Made by a program: the position numbers and the translations under genes | DNA from: Parasponia andersonii | Lineage: Eukaryota; Streptophyta; Magnoliopsida; Rosales; Cannabaceae | Length of the DNA stretch: 64,000 nucleotides | Reading direction: 5' to 3' | NCBI GenBank assembly: GCA_002914805.1 | Contig: JXTB01000016.1 | Location: 525,985 to 589,984 of the forward strand | Part shown: in pieces, positions 46,480 through 58,000 of the stretch | Layout: each line of letters starts with the position of its first letter | Numbering within the stretch: the stretch's first letter is position 1 | The notes under the pieces: model-generated | Databases searched by the model: none | The model's input: the letters and a program-made list of their open reading frames with translations, nothing else | What the model was told of the DNA's origin: nothing

Positions 46480-47830
46480 TAGCAAAGTCTAGGGAAAGTT
46501 GGTATTACCTAGTATAGTGGTAGTAAAAGTCGATCCCAAAGAAATATTGGTCTAACTGCTAGGCGATTAATACTATAGGTTTAAAGGGGTTTTCTATACT
46601 AAAACTAAGACTAATAAGATAAGAAAAGAAATCAACAACCAAAAAAAAATACGTCAAAGAGTCATTCTCTACCTATAGACATTCCTATTAATTTAATTAC
46701 CAGATTCTATATCTAATTACTTATCAAAATTAATAACAGTAGATAACAACAAGCTCTATTATCTCTACTATTCCTAAGATTGTTATTAGGTAAAATTTGC
46801 TCTTCACCTTATCTCTTTCGATATAAACAACCTAGAACAAGTGTTCTAGACTTAGTCTTAATGGAATCGTTAAGCTAAGAAAAATAAGGTTGATTCTAAG
46901 TAATAATCATACAACTTCGAATTATCTTTAATTTAGAATATGTTCTTTATCACAATTCACCAATCAATTACCTCAATTCAATTAATCATGATTTGCCACA
47001 TATGATCAAAATATCTAAATAATTATGGATTTAAAATCTCAACCTAGTTGTAGAAATCTTTCAAGTTTACTTGGTTGTACACCCAAACAAATCGAAATAC
47101 AAATCATAAACATCGAAGCATAAAAGAATGTTATTAACTTTAAATAAATATTTGATACATACAATTTGGAAAATTAAATAATAATTATGACTAGAGTTCT
47201 AAAATTACACTTAACTAAAGAGAAACCAAGCTTAGTATGTTTAAACAAATAAAAAATGAATCTATCATACTAGTAAATAAAAACAAGGAGAAAAGAAAGA
47301 TAAAAGAAGAAGAATGTTGGTTAATATTTGTAGTATGAAGCTTTTCTACGCAGATTAATTTCTAAATCTCCAAGTCTAATTCCTCTTAATATTCTTTCTC
47401 TCTGAGTTTAATGTGTTTCTATAACTATAAATTCTGCAAAATCGAGCTTAAAGCTTTATTTATTGTGTATTTAATCTTAGGAGTAGTTTGAAGAAGTTTT
47501 CCAAAGTTAGAGTAAAAAATGCATCAAAATAGTACTTTCCCGATTCCAAACACTAAGATTTTGGCACTGCATCGCCAAGTCTCTATCAAATTTCTCGATT
47601 TTTATAAAAATATCACTTTTCATACCAATTTAGAGATTTTTATCACTTTTTAACTTAGCTTTTTTATTTTTAGCATGTTTCAACTCAATTGCAGCTTTTT
47701 GTAATTCCTTTACCTCCAAAACACCTATAAAAATATCCAATATATACAACAAACTAGTAGTTTCTCTTCACTCAGCTTTGGCTATGGTTATGGTGTATAT
47801 TAGAGAAGCTAATATCTTTAATTTTGGAAG
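46480..47830 (-). repeat. LTR-like sequence, minus strand
   Basis: The left part (TACCTAGTATAGTGG, AAAGTCGATCCCAAAG) is the reverse complement of the common 3' end of long plant gypsy-type LTRs (cGATCGACTTTTACTACC-like). The right part has a long AT-rich body and a pair of ATTTTTATCACTTTT-like stretches. No coding domain is present. Ends are approximate. Confidence 0.4.
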
Positions 47831-47842
47831 AAACTGAGAACA

Positions 47843-49047
47843 TGAATATATATATACGAAAAACCACAAGTGTACGGATCATGCACAAGTAATAAAGTAA
47901 TAAGAGAGTATTGTTCTACAAAGATTGATTTTTCTAATTAATACTAACTACTATGGGTTTTTACAACCTAATTTTATTTAGGCAACTCGATTAATTATAA
48001 GAAATAAAGAAAATTAAACTAACGAAATTAATTAAGAAAGTTGACAAACTAAGAATCGGAAGAGACCATTTCACGTAATGGAAACTCTATAACCAAAGGT
48101 TTCTAGAGTCTAGACTTCACTCTATTTTTCATATGTTCTTCCTATTTAGCAATTATCTATTCAATGATTAATCAAGAGTTTAAAGTTAACCTCATTACCT
48201 TTTCTAAGCATAAAATAAGATCATGTACAAAGATACTCAAGTTAATATCCCTATCTAATAATGTGCTTACTCATATAATTATTAGCCTACCCTTACATTA
48301 ATTATTTAAGTGTTATTTAAATTCATAAACCTAAATGATCTAAGCATAGAGAGATGCAAATGAATTGAAATGAAATTTCATTAGCAATCAACTAAATATT
48401 CTAAACATATTAGAAATAGAGCTACATCAAGCCCTAAAATGAAAATTTAGGCGAGCATAGGCAAATCCATAACTGAAATCATTAAAAAATTCATAGATGT
48501 AAACATGTTCAAGAAACTATCCATAAATACAAGTTTCAAAACAAGATATAAGAAAGAACAAGAAGAAATGTGATGGAATTATCCTCTAAAGTTTCAATTC
48601 TTCAAGGCTTCTCTTTCTAAAATTGTGTGCTTCTAAATCTTCCTTGGAAATAAGACTCTTCTCCTTTCCTCTTTAGGGTTTTCGTGTCTATGTCAAGGCA
48701 TTCTAAGAATTGTGCAAAATCCGGCCATCCATCCATCAATCAAGGGCTAGATTAGCCCTTGAGAAATCTGTTGAGCAAGGGTATTGAGACCACGCAGTCG
48801 TGCAAGCCCTTTTAGTGCTATGACATAGTGTGGCGCAGCCGTGCCACTAGTCTACACGGCTGCACCAATGCTTCAAAATCTCTAAGTTTTGGTGCAAAAT
48901 TTCTACTAAATCTTACTTTCTCACATTCTTACAATATAATCACAAGAAACAGTCAAAATAATACATATGCTTGAAGTTTTCACAAATACTTACTCAAAAT
49001 ACTTGATTTTTAAGTAAAATACTCATCCATCACTTAGAATATTGACA
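47843..49047 (-). repeat. LTR-like sequence, minus strand, related to 4625-6174
   Basis: The left end carries CCACAAGTGTACGGATCATG, again LTR-3'-end-like in reverse. The tract at 48120-48330 is the reverse-complement relative of 5750-5900, and CACGCAGTCGTGCAAG with GCGCAGCCGTGCCAC near 48790-48860 echoes the CACGGCCGTGC motifs of 4850-5060. The right end TATTGACA would be the TG start on the minus strand. It may be a solo LTR. Confidence 0.45.
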
Positions 49048-49089
49048 GGGTCCATTCAACATCAAAATGCACCATCTAGTATTTTGGTA

Positions 49090-49215
49090 TTTTTATTTCC
49101 TCCTAACTCAGAATGGATAAATCTTAATATAGATGGATCAACTTAGAGCTCTTCTAGCCCTTGGGGTGTTAAGATTTGTGCTCTTAAAAGAATTAGAATT
49201 TTTGTAATAATATTT
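49090..49215 (+). pseudogene. LINE RNase H scrap
   Basis: A short translation, SEWINLNIDGST (about 49110-49145), followed by a GVKICALKR-like continuation matches the start of the plant LINE RVT_3 RNase H domain. Nothing else of the LINE is seen nearby. Confidence 0.45.
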
Positions 49216-49899
49216 AAGTTCAAAAGAGACATTTTTACTTTTATATATTTTACGTAATATTCATAATGTAGGATTATTTTTATCAAATGTAAAACATCCC
49301 AAGTCTCCAAGACTAAACAACGATGAAATAACTATTGACAGAAAAAGTGATGTTATGGTAGATATAATTCTTTCGATACAAGTAATATAAGCTCTTTCTA
49401 TTTCAATTAAGAGTGATGAGTTTAAAATTATGAAGTATTTGACTTTAAACAAATAACCTAATGTATGATAAATATATTGAACCATACTAAGTAAAATATG
49501 CTTTTATATAAGTGCTGTTAGTAAGAACAAAAACATATATTCACAAAAATAAAATTAAGGGTGTGCATCTTAATTAATCCGGAAATAAATAATAAACTCG
49601 CATTCATCTACTATACAAATAGAGCCATTAAAGAGTGTACAACTTTAAGATTTATTAAGTTGAACTTAATAGTTTAGTAATATACTCTCATAAATATGGA
49701 CAACATGTATTTATTGATATAGAAATCACGATTCTTATTATGTAATATATAATAAATCTCATCTTATTAAGCTACAATGATTAGTGCAAGAAAAGACACT
49801 TTACATATTGTTTTATTGGTGATATTTTTCAACATATGACCTGATATGTTGTGTTACTATAATATTTTATAAATGTCGTTCTTTGAAATTATTTACGTT

Positions 49900-50945
49900 T
49901 AGCGTGTTTTCAGGATAAAAACAAAAAATTTTAATTGTTTGGCATTTGCACAAGGCTCAGGCCCAAGTCTACGGCCTAAACTACCCCCAAACCCAAGTCA
50001 TTTGGGCTCCTCTCAAGCAACTCTAAGCCATGGGACCTATGTCAGGATTCAGCCGACCAGCTGCGCGAGTCGTTAATGTCCAAATCCGCGCGCAAATCGA
50101 AAGGTGATCCATGCCAAATTGCTCTCACACTCCGACCAGCCATTTTGTAATAAAATTGATTGTTTGATTTTCCCCATTTATTTTGTAATTATTTTTTGTT
50201 TATTTCTGAATATGAACACATTTATTTTTCCTTTCTAGTTTTGGCTACCGAACTCTATAAATAGAGGGTGGGTCAAACTACTATTATTGTCATTCAAGAA
50301 TTGAGAGAAATTCTAGAAATTCTCCTATCAGTTTTTATAGTTTTATTATTTTGAAATTCTTATTTCCCTAGTTTTTCTAGAAATGTGGGGTGAGTGACAC
50401 ATCTCTTTGTGAGTAAGACAGCATTGAAAGAGAGGCTTAGTTTTGAAAATTTATAAATGTTATAGTTTTATTATTTTGAAATTCTTATTTCCTTAGTTTT
50501 TCTAGAAATGTGAGGTGAGTGTCACATCTCTTTGTGAGTAAGACACCATTGAAAGAGAGGCTAAGTTTTGAAAATTTATATATGTTATAATTCTTCTTTT
50601 ATTTTAATCCATTTTTTGTTATTCCAAATATAACTTTGATTTAATTGACATTTCCTACAATTACTTAATTCAGTTTCAGTTATTATTCATTTTAACTTTA
50701 GGATTGTAATTAAGTGATAATTTAGATTTAGGTTTTTTTAACATATTATTTGTTGAAATTAAAATTAAAAAAATAAAAGAAAAAAGATTTTTTTTTTTTT
50801 TTTAGATCTACTTTTCTAAATCTAGATTTACTTTCTATAATTTGTAATTAAAATTTACTTTTTTTAGAACTACCACTGTACTACTTTCAATTTGCAAATT
50901 TTATTGTAATAATTTTAATTGTGTAAACTTTCCACAACAGGTGTC
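49900..50945 (+). repeat. LTR-like or promoter-bearing repeat with a good TATA box
   Basis: A less AT-rich block (about 49940-50140) leads to a strong TATA element, CTCTATAAATAGAGG at 50255-50269, and a leader-like region with a 125-bp duplication. This resembles the U3/R part of an LTR. Clear termini, PBS or coding sequence were not found. Confidence 0.35.
50336..50585. repeat. Two tandem copies of a 125-bp unit
   Basis: TATAGTTTTATTATTTTG starts both copies, at 50336 and 50461. Both contain TTTTCTAGAAATGTGRGGTG, CATCTCTTTGTGAGTAAGAC and GAAAGAGAGGCT. Only a few substitutions separate them. Confidence 0.9.
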
Positions 50946-50949
50946 TTAT

Positions 50950-52020
50950 ATAACTTTTATACGTTTAGAACTAGATTTGTGATTACGTTCTTATTTGTTA
51001 TCTATTTTAATTTTTATTTATTTGTGATTAGATTGGTGATTGTTTTTATTTGTTTTTATAGTTTATAATTTTTTTTCTTTCTTTCTAGATGTAGGTTTTG
51101 CGTTCTTTTTCATAAAACTCATTTTATAAAATTTTAGATTTAATTAGGTTTTAAATTAGCGCTGATCTTTTAGATTTAGATTTCTAACATCTAAAAAAAT
51201 AAAAATAAAATAAAAATGTAACAGTTTTATAAAATTAGTATTGGAAACAATTGTGTTGTTACGACAAACAGGAGAAGTTCAAGTATTTTTTTATCAAAAA
51301 GTTTCCATGCTTATGAATCCGCGAGATGTATTAATATGCCATCATAATTACGTCCTACTGCATCATGTCATCTCATAAAAACAATATTTTTATGACATAA
51401 ACAACTTTTGAAGTCATGGTATTAAAGGGAAGTACCTAACCACCATTTTAGCGACTTTTGAATTTTACTACTACTTCACTTGTCCCATTGACATGATTAT
51501 TATTCCCAGTGACCGGACGATCGAGGATTGTTTTTAGGAGCATATCATAAAAATTTTGTATAAAATTAAAACACAAAAAATACAAGTTAAATGAGTGATT
51601 GAGGATTTAAATATCAAAAAATAAAGATTGAGACCTAAATGACGAAAATACTAAAATTTAAAGACTTTGGTTGTCAATTACCTAAATTATAACTAACTAA
51701 ATAAGTACAAAATTTAAGTGATAAAAGACATATTTATAAATTTTCAAAAAACTAATTTAAAAATCACAAAAAAACAAAATTTGAAGAGGACACTTGTCCA
51801 CCCTTGTCGTGATGTGCATCTTGCTATTGTTTTCATCGTAATACATTGAATTGAATACAGTTATTACGATCTTCGTTCTCTTTCTAATACAATATAAAAT
51901 TATTTGAACAAACATAAATCTTTCGGTAATCAAACCCTAGATCTCTTACAATCTTTCTTAATTTTGTATATGAATATGGACAATTTTCCTTAATAGAAAA
52001 GTATCTCTTAACAATTCATA
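50950..52020. other. Intergenic, no recognised feature
   Basis: AT-rich non-coding sequence, apart from the possible outer part of the CACTA fragment described next. Confidence 0.45.
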
Positions 52021-52044
52021 TAATACAATGCATAAAGTATGACT

Positions 52045-52440
52045 TTATTTACGCGTTATTTTCATATGGAACATCTGAACAATAAAAGATAAAATTGAAT
52101 ATTTAATGCAGCCATTATATAACTCACATTTTGTATCATTCAACAATTGGAAAAAATTTGAACCATTTACGTCAAGATCTTCCCCATGATCATTTTGTGC
52201 ATCATTATCTTCATCGTCCTCTCCTTGAAATCTAAATACATCATGTACAAATCGATCTATATCATCTAAACCATATGTGTCATGTACTTCATCTATTCTT
52301 GTAGTTGAGACTAAATAGGAAGAAGATTCAACGTGAAATATCCATTTGATATATATTAGTTGATATACATGAAACATTTTAACTCTTTCAATATAAGGTT
52401 GAGTAACCCTTGACAATTTCATCCACCCTATCGACCATTA
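52045..52440 (-). pseudogene. CACTA TNP2-type transposase N-terminal fragment
   Basis: The open frame starts WMKLSRVTQPYIERV. It continues to a DDIDRFVHDVFRFQG block, an acidic run, NFFQLLNDTKCELYNGC and FIVQMFHMK. This is the typical N-terminal region of plant En/Spm TNP2-like transposases, just upstream of the catalytic domain. It ends at 52045 with no catalytic part. In intact elements the protein cuts at CACTA termini; this one cannot. Confidence 0.72.
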
Positions 52441-53594
52441 TGTAAAGATAACATTTCTTCAAAATTAATTTGAATTTCTCCAAATAAACCAGTCAACAAA
52501 ATTTGATCCTCTACTACAGAATAATAAAATTCTATACCAAAAAAAGAAAGAAATTATTGAGTAAAAACAACCTAATTATGTTGTACTTTGTTAGGAGAAA
52601 ACAGAACCTGATTGGAAAATCAAAGCATTAAGTCATACAATATGACATATAAAAATAACACTACAACTCTGAACTTAACTATTTCTATTTGCCAGCATAT
52701 AAAAATGAATTTACTATTTCTACTTGATATTGAGGAATATTTCTAATTGCCAACATGTCAAAATAATAAATTCGAACTAGTTTAGGAAAATCCTTCTTAA
52801 TTTAAATGTACATATCACGCTTACTAACCATGACATTTTCAACATTTAAATCCAAGAAGAAAATGAGATTTAAGCTCTAATATATAGATCATGCTTGCTC
52901 AAATGATGAAGGAAGTCTTGCAGTGCTACCAAACGGACACCAATGAACACCGAAGGACTGTAAAAGGAATACGAAATCAAAGTGGCATTAGAAGAAAAAC
53001 TTCATCCAAAAACGATTACTATATATTTCATTTCCCAAAAAGAAAGCAGTAATATATGTCAATACATAAGCAGAAAGTACCAAAAGACTGAACGGAATGT
53101 GTTAATTCTTATAAAGCATGTACCCATAAATACAGAGAGTACTATGAACCCATAAAATTCCACAACTATGCATGAACTCAAAAGATTTTGAAATAATTAT
53201 TCAAAAAAAAAAGATTTTGAAATAAACAAAAAAAAATAAAGAGTATACTGCAAAAGTCCAAAGCATTTGCCAAGTTGAACCCGACTTTAGGAAGCAAGTC
53301 ATTCATTGACAAATTACAACTACCTAGATAAGTTTCACTATAATCCAAGTAACTAGTCAATTTTTTGGCAAACGCAACTAAATGTTTTTTCAGTTTTCAG
53401 TCAAAGCAATTTAGTGGTATTTTGTTTTTCTTTTGTCAATTTGGAAAGGTTAATGTTACACTAGATAAAGCTCGAAATATCTACACTCAAAATGCGTAAT
53501 TTGTACAATTGTTGCTAAAGTTGCCGCAAAAATCATGCGGTATTTGCATAAATGTTGCAAAAAATTACCGCTAAAACTAATATTTTCAGTAGTG
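52045..53594 (-). mobile_element. Truncated CACTA (En/Spm) transposon, minus strand
   Basis: On the minus strand the right end begins CACTACTGAAAATATTAG, followed by subterminal AGCGGTAATTTTTTGC, ACCGCATGATTTTTGCGGC and AGTTTTAGCGG-type repeats (53594 back to about 53500). A transposase-start fragment follows in the same orientation about 1.1 kb inside. The other terminus and the transposase core are missing, so the element is a 3'-truncated relic. Confidence 0.6.
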
Positions 53595-53599
53595 TTTCA

Positions 53600-55089
53600 C
53601 CGTTTATTCAAAATTTACCCACTTCACAAACGATTTGTTTTTTCTATATTGTTTGAATACTAGCTCTTCGTATTAGCCTATCATTTATTATTTATATAAT
53701 AACTAATTGATTTGTGATCTTTTTTTTTGCTAAATAATTTATTTGTGATCTCGGCAGAAATTGATTTTTTTTTTCTCCTTTTATAAGGCTTAGAAAAATA
53801 GGAAGGAATTCAAATTCCATTCAGCTGCTCCCTAGTATAGTCCCTATTGAACGCTAAGAGAACGGAAAATAGGCACTAACTAAGAGGCGGACCTCGTTTA
53901 CAACAAAAAAAAAAAAAATAAAAGAAAAAGAAAGTGATGAGGTGGACCTCTAGGGGAATTCGCCTAGCTAGACCTCACTTTTCGTAATTTCATTTCACTT
54001 CTTTGTCGTTTTTCTCTCTTTTTCGTTAAGCCTTGTTCATTTAAATCCGTGACTTTTTATTCCTGTTTTGAGTCTCATTAGAATGTAATCTTTGTCCAAA
54101 GCTTTTCATAGGTTATTTTAAGATTATTTTATTGCCGAACTATTTACTTAAATACTCACAAATAAACTACTCGCCTAAAAATGTTATAAAATAGCTGTTA
54201 TATAAATTGGTTTTTTTCTATTTGCTAATTTCCCTTTGTTGTTTGAAAGAATCTATTTGTTGACTTCTCAATCTCACGAGAGACAGACATATGAGACAAC
54301 GAATCCCAATCCAATTAAAACGAGCCTACTTGTCACGTTTACAGTATTTTTGCATGCTTTGTTATTGATTCTAACGTAACTGTCATCCGATTAATCTAGT
54401 ACACAACTTTCACCTTCTTAATTAAAACACACAGAGAAAAAGAGCTATATACGTGCCCTACAAATAAAGCTATATACGGTGTGGAGTGAGGATTGATAAT
54501 GGTACATATATTTTTTTTAATTTATAATAAATGAAAATGATTAGTTAAATTCTACTTTTAAAAAAAAAAATATATATATATATACATGCATGCGCAAAGC
54601 CAATCATCGTCGTAATCAAAACCCCCGTCGAACTAAATTTTGGTAACACAAAAAAACACTCGAAACCCCTCAATAACATCGGATTTGCATAAAACGCCAG
54701 GCACACTAACCCCAAACGACACCGAATGATGGACAGAGCTGGGATTGATAGATCACATTGCATGCACGACGGAAGGACCAAAGACTTGACACATTGTGTT
54801 CGGTTACTTGGCTAGTTTGCCATTTGTCTAAGACTTAAGCAGGGAAAGTAACCCAGCTGGACACGTGTCATAAAACACAACAGATGTTGTATTCTTGGAC
54901 TGACAGGGAGACCAAGTGCCTCGCAAAAAATGCTGTACGTGTCAGGTTGGGGGGCTAAGTGCCAGAAGTTGATGATGTTAAAAGGGATCATTCTCTCATT
55001 ATATTCCTTCACATAACGATTTTGTTGGAGTTCTAGACCAATTGCTAGTCTGAAGTTCTGGGCAAGAGAGGAACAACGAGAGCTCAGAC
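53600..55089. promoter_or_regulatory. Intergenic region containing the PARP3 promoter
   Basis: AT-rich DNA with a TA run near 54571-54586 is followed by a less AT-rich block from about 54590 to the PARP3 start. ACACGTGTC (54860) and TACGTGTC (54935) are ACGT-core motifs of the ABA/stress bZIP type. No TATA box is obvious. The assignment as promoter rests on position. Confidence 0.4.
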
Positions 55090-58000
55090 ATGAAGGTTAG
55101 ATATAGAGATATGGCTGGCTATTTTTCCTGAAAAAAAGGTGTTTTTTTTGGTTTGGGTTTTGTTTTGTTACTATGCTGTGTTTATGCTGAATGGTTTTTC
55201 ACTCTGGATTGGAGTGATACAGCTTCACGAGACTAGGTCTCAATCTCATTCACATGCACCGCCTGAGGAAGACAAAGTGATGACAAGGAAGCAGAAGGCA
55301 GAGAACAAGGCTCATGAAGGCGAGCAGTCTCCAAAGAAGCCGAAATCGCAGAACGACAACGGCCATCCCAATGGGAAATCTGCTGCTGATATAGCTGCAG
55401 AGTATGAGGAATTCTGTAAAGCAATCAAAGAGCATCTTTCACTTGATCAAATGCGCCAAATTCTGGAAGCCAATGGACTAGATTCCTCCGGGTCTGACGG
55501 CTCAGTACTCCGAAGATGGTAAGTCAGTTCTCATGCATGTTGAGAAATAGTGACTCGGTTTTGGCAGATCTTTAGCTGAACTTCAGAATATTAGGCTTCA
55601 GTTTCTGAAACTAACAAATAGTTCGGCTACATAGTAGTGCTTTCAAATCCAAATTCCAAACATACATGCATGTAACTTCAATTTACGAAGCATACTGTTA
55701 GACATTCAAGGCTTGTTTCTCATGTTTCTGTTCAAAGTTTGGTCACATAATGAGGCTCCAAACTCATTGCTTGAACAGCCAAGAATTGCTATTCTATGGA
55801 GCACTAGACAAATGCCCGGTCTGCGGCGGTACTCTAGAGTACAATGGCATACGCTTTTCTTGCAATGGTTCATACAGTGAGTGGTCTACTTGCACTTTCA
55901 GCACGAGGGACCCGCCTAGGAAAGAAGAACCGAACAAATTACCAGACTCAGTGCTGAACTCCCCTGTTTTAGATGTTGGGACTCCTTAAATCTCTCCATT
56001 ATATTTCAGATGTACTATTTGAGTGAATTTTTAGAAATCTCCGTCGTTTCTGGTGCAGTTGTTAAAGAAATATCAAAACCCAAGTAGTCGTCGTTGCAAA
56101 GATGTAAGAGCAACAGATAAGCCTTTCACTGGAATGACTCTTTCTCTGATGGGCCGTCTCTCTCGAACCCATGTATGTTAGCGTTATGTGTGCAGCGACA
56201 TAACTGCGATTCATTAGTGAAAATTCTTCCATTAGTTGTACTAATTTGCCGCTGATAATGAATGTAGCAATACTGGAGAAAGGAGATTGAGAAACATGGG
56301 GGGAAAGTTGCCAACTCTGTTATTGGTACTACCACTTACTTCGATTCCTTCAGGGGGCTTGTGTAACTTCACTGCTTTCTGAGGTGATCTTATGGCAATC
56401 TTTGCAGGTGCAACATGTCTGGTTGCCTCAAGTGCTGAACGAGAGCGCGGTGGCACATCTAAGCTAGCAGAAGCAATGTGAGTTGGAGAGACTTTTGTAT
56501 TGGTTGTAAAGAAAACTTTCACTAAACAAGACCAATTTTCAATTTCATGTTGGCATTTTCCCAAATGTTTAAGATGATGTTAAGTGCTTATCACAACATG
56601 ACATCATTTTATTCTTTTGTTGCAGTGATAGAGGTATACCTGTAGTGAGAGAAGAATGGCTGGTGGACAGCATCGAGAAACAAGAACCGCAACCTCTCGA
56701 AGCTTACGATATAGTATCTGATCTTTCTGTGGATGGAAAAGGAATCCCATGGGACAAACAAGATCCAAGTGAAGCAGGACTGGAATCAATATCAGCTGAA
56801 GTATGAGCTCCCGTTCCCCAGAGTTGTGAACATAGTATTTGCAAATAAATTCTGTATATTTGAATTCACTGAAATTATTTTCTGTGGATACAGCTGAAGG
56901 TCTTTGGTAAAAGAGGAGTACACAAGGATACCAAGTTGCAAGAGGAAGGAGGGAAAATCTTTGAGAAGGATGGCTTATTGTACAACTGTGCCTTTTCCCT
57001 CTGTGATCTTGGCAGGGGACTGAATCAGTAATATAAATATACTCACATACAGATTAACATATATATCTGCACCAATTTTTACGAGTTGAGATTTGGTTTG
57101 GTACTTTCTCTGACTTCAGATTGAATTCTTGCAGTTACTGTATTATGCAACTGATCACAGTACCAGACAAACCCTTCCATCTGTACTACAAGAAGGGCAA
57201 AGTTGGTGATGACCCGAATGCAGAGGAAAGGCTTGGAGAATGGGAAAACGTGGACAATGCCCAGAAGGAGTTTGTAAGGCTTTTTGAGGAAGTAACTGGC
57301 AGTGACTTTGAACCATGGGAAAGGGAGAAGAAGATCCAGAAGAAGCCATTGAAGTACTATCCCATAGACATGGTAAAACTTTCCTTTCCCCTTGTCCTGT
57401 TTCAGGGCTTCCGTGTTATCTTGCTGTTTGAACTTGTTAAATGGTTTTCTCAAACTGCATAGGCCGATGGAGTAGAGGTAAGACACGGGGCTCTTGGTCT
57501 TCGGCAACTCGGAATTGCAGCTACACACAGCAGACTCGACCCTCTGGTTGCAAATTTCATGAAAGTGGTGTGCAGTCAGGAGATTTACAGGTATGAATTA
57601 TCTCATAGTAAACAAGTAATACTATGACTTTTCTTTTGCTGTAGTCTCTAAACAGGTCTTGTATTTTGAATCCAGATATGCTTTGATGGAGATGGGGTTG
57701 GATTCTCCAAACATACCAATAGGCATAGCCTCCAATGTCCACTTGACGAGATGCAAGAAATCTCTCCCTTGATTCTTTCCTGTTTTTTTCACCTTTTATT
57801 CACAAACTGATTATAAGAGAAATTTCTCTTCAGGCGAGGAGGTCCTCCAGGATTTTGTTGAAACTGTGAAATCAATGAAAGAATCTGGGAGTAAAGCTGA
57901 GGTCGTCTGGTCTGACTTCAGCCAAAGATGGTTTACTCTCATGCCTTCTGCTAGGCCTTTCATTTTCAGGGATTATCAGGAACTTGCGGATCATGTGAGT

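Noticed and set aside
53459-53594. A 136-bp mini-CACTA (CACTAGATAAAG ... TTCAGTAGTG)
   Set aside because: The left CACTA is followed by poorly matching sequence and the flanks TTA and TTT do not agree. The right terminus fits better as the end of the larger truncated CACTA.
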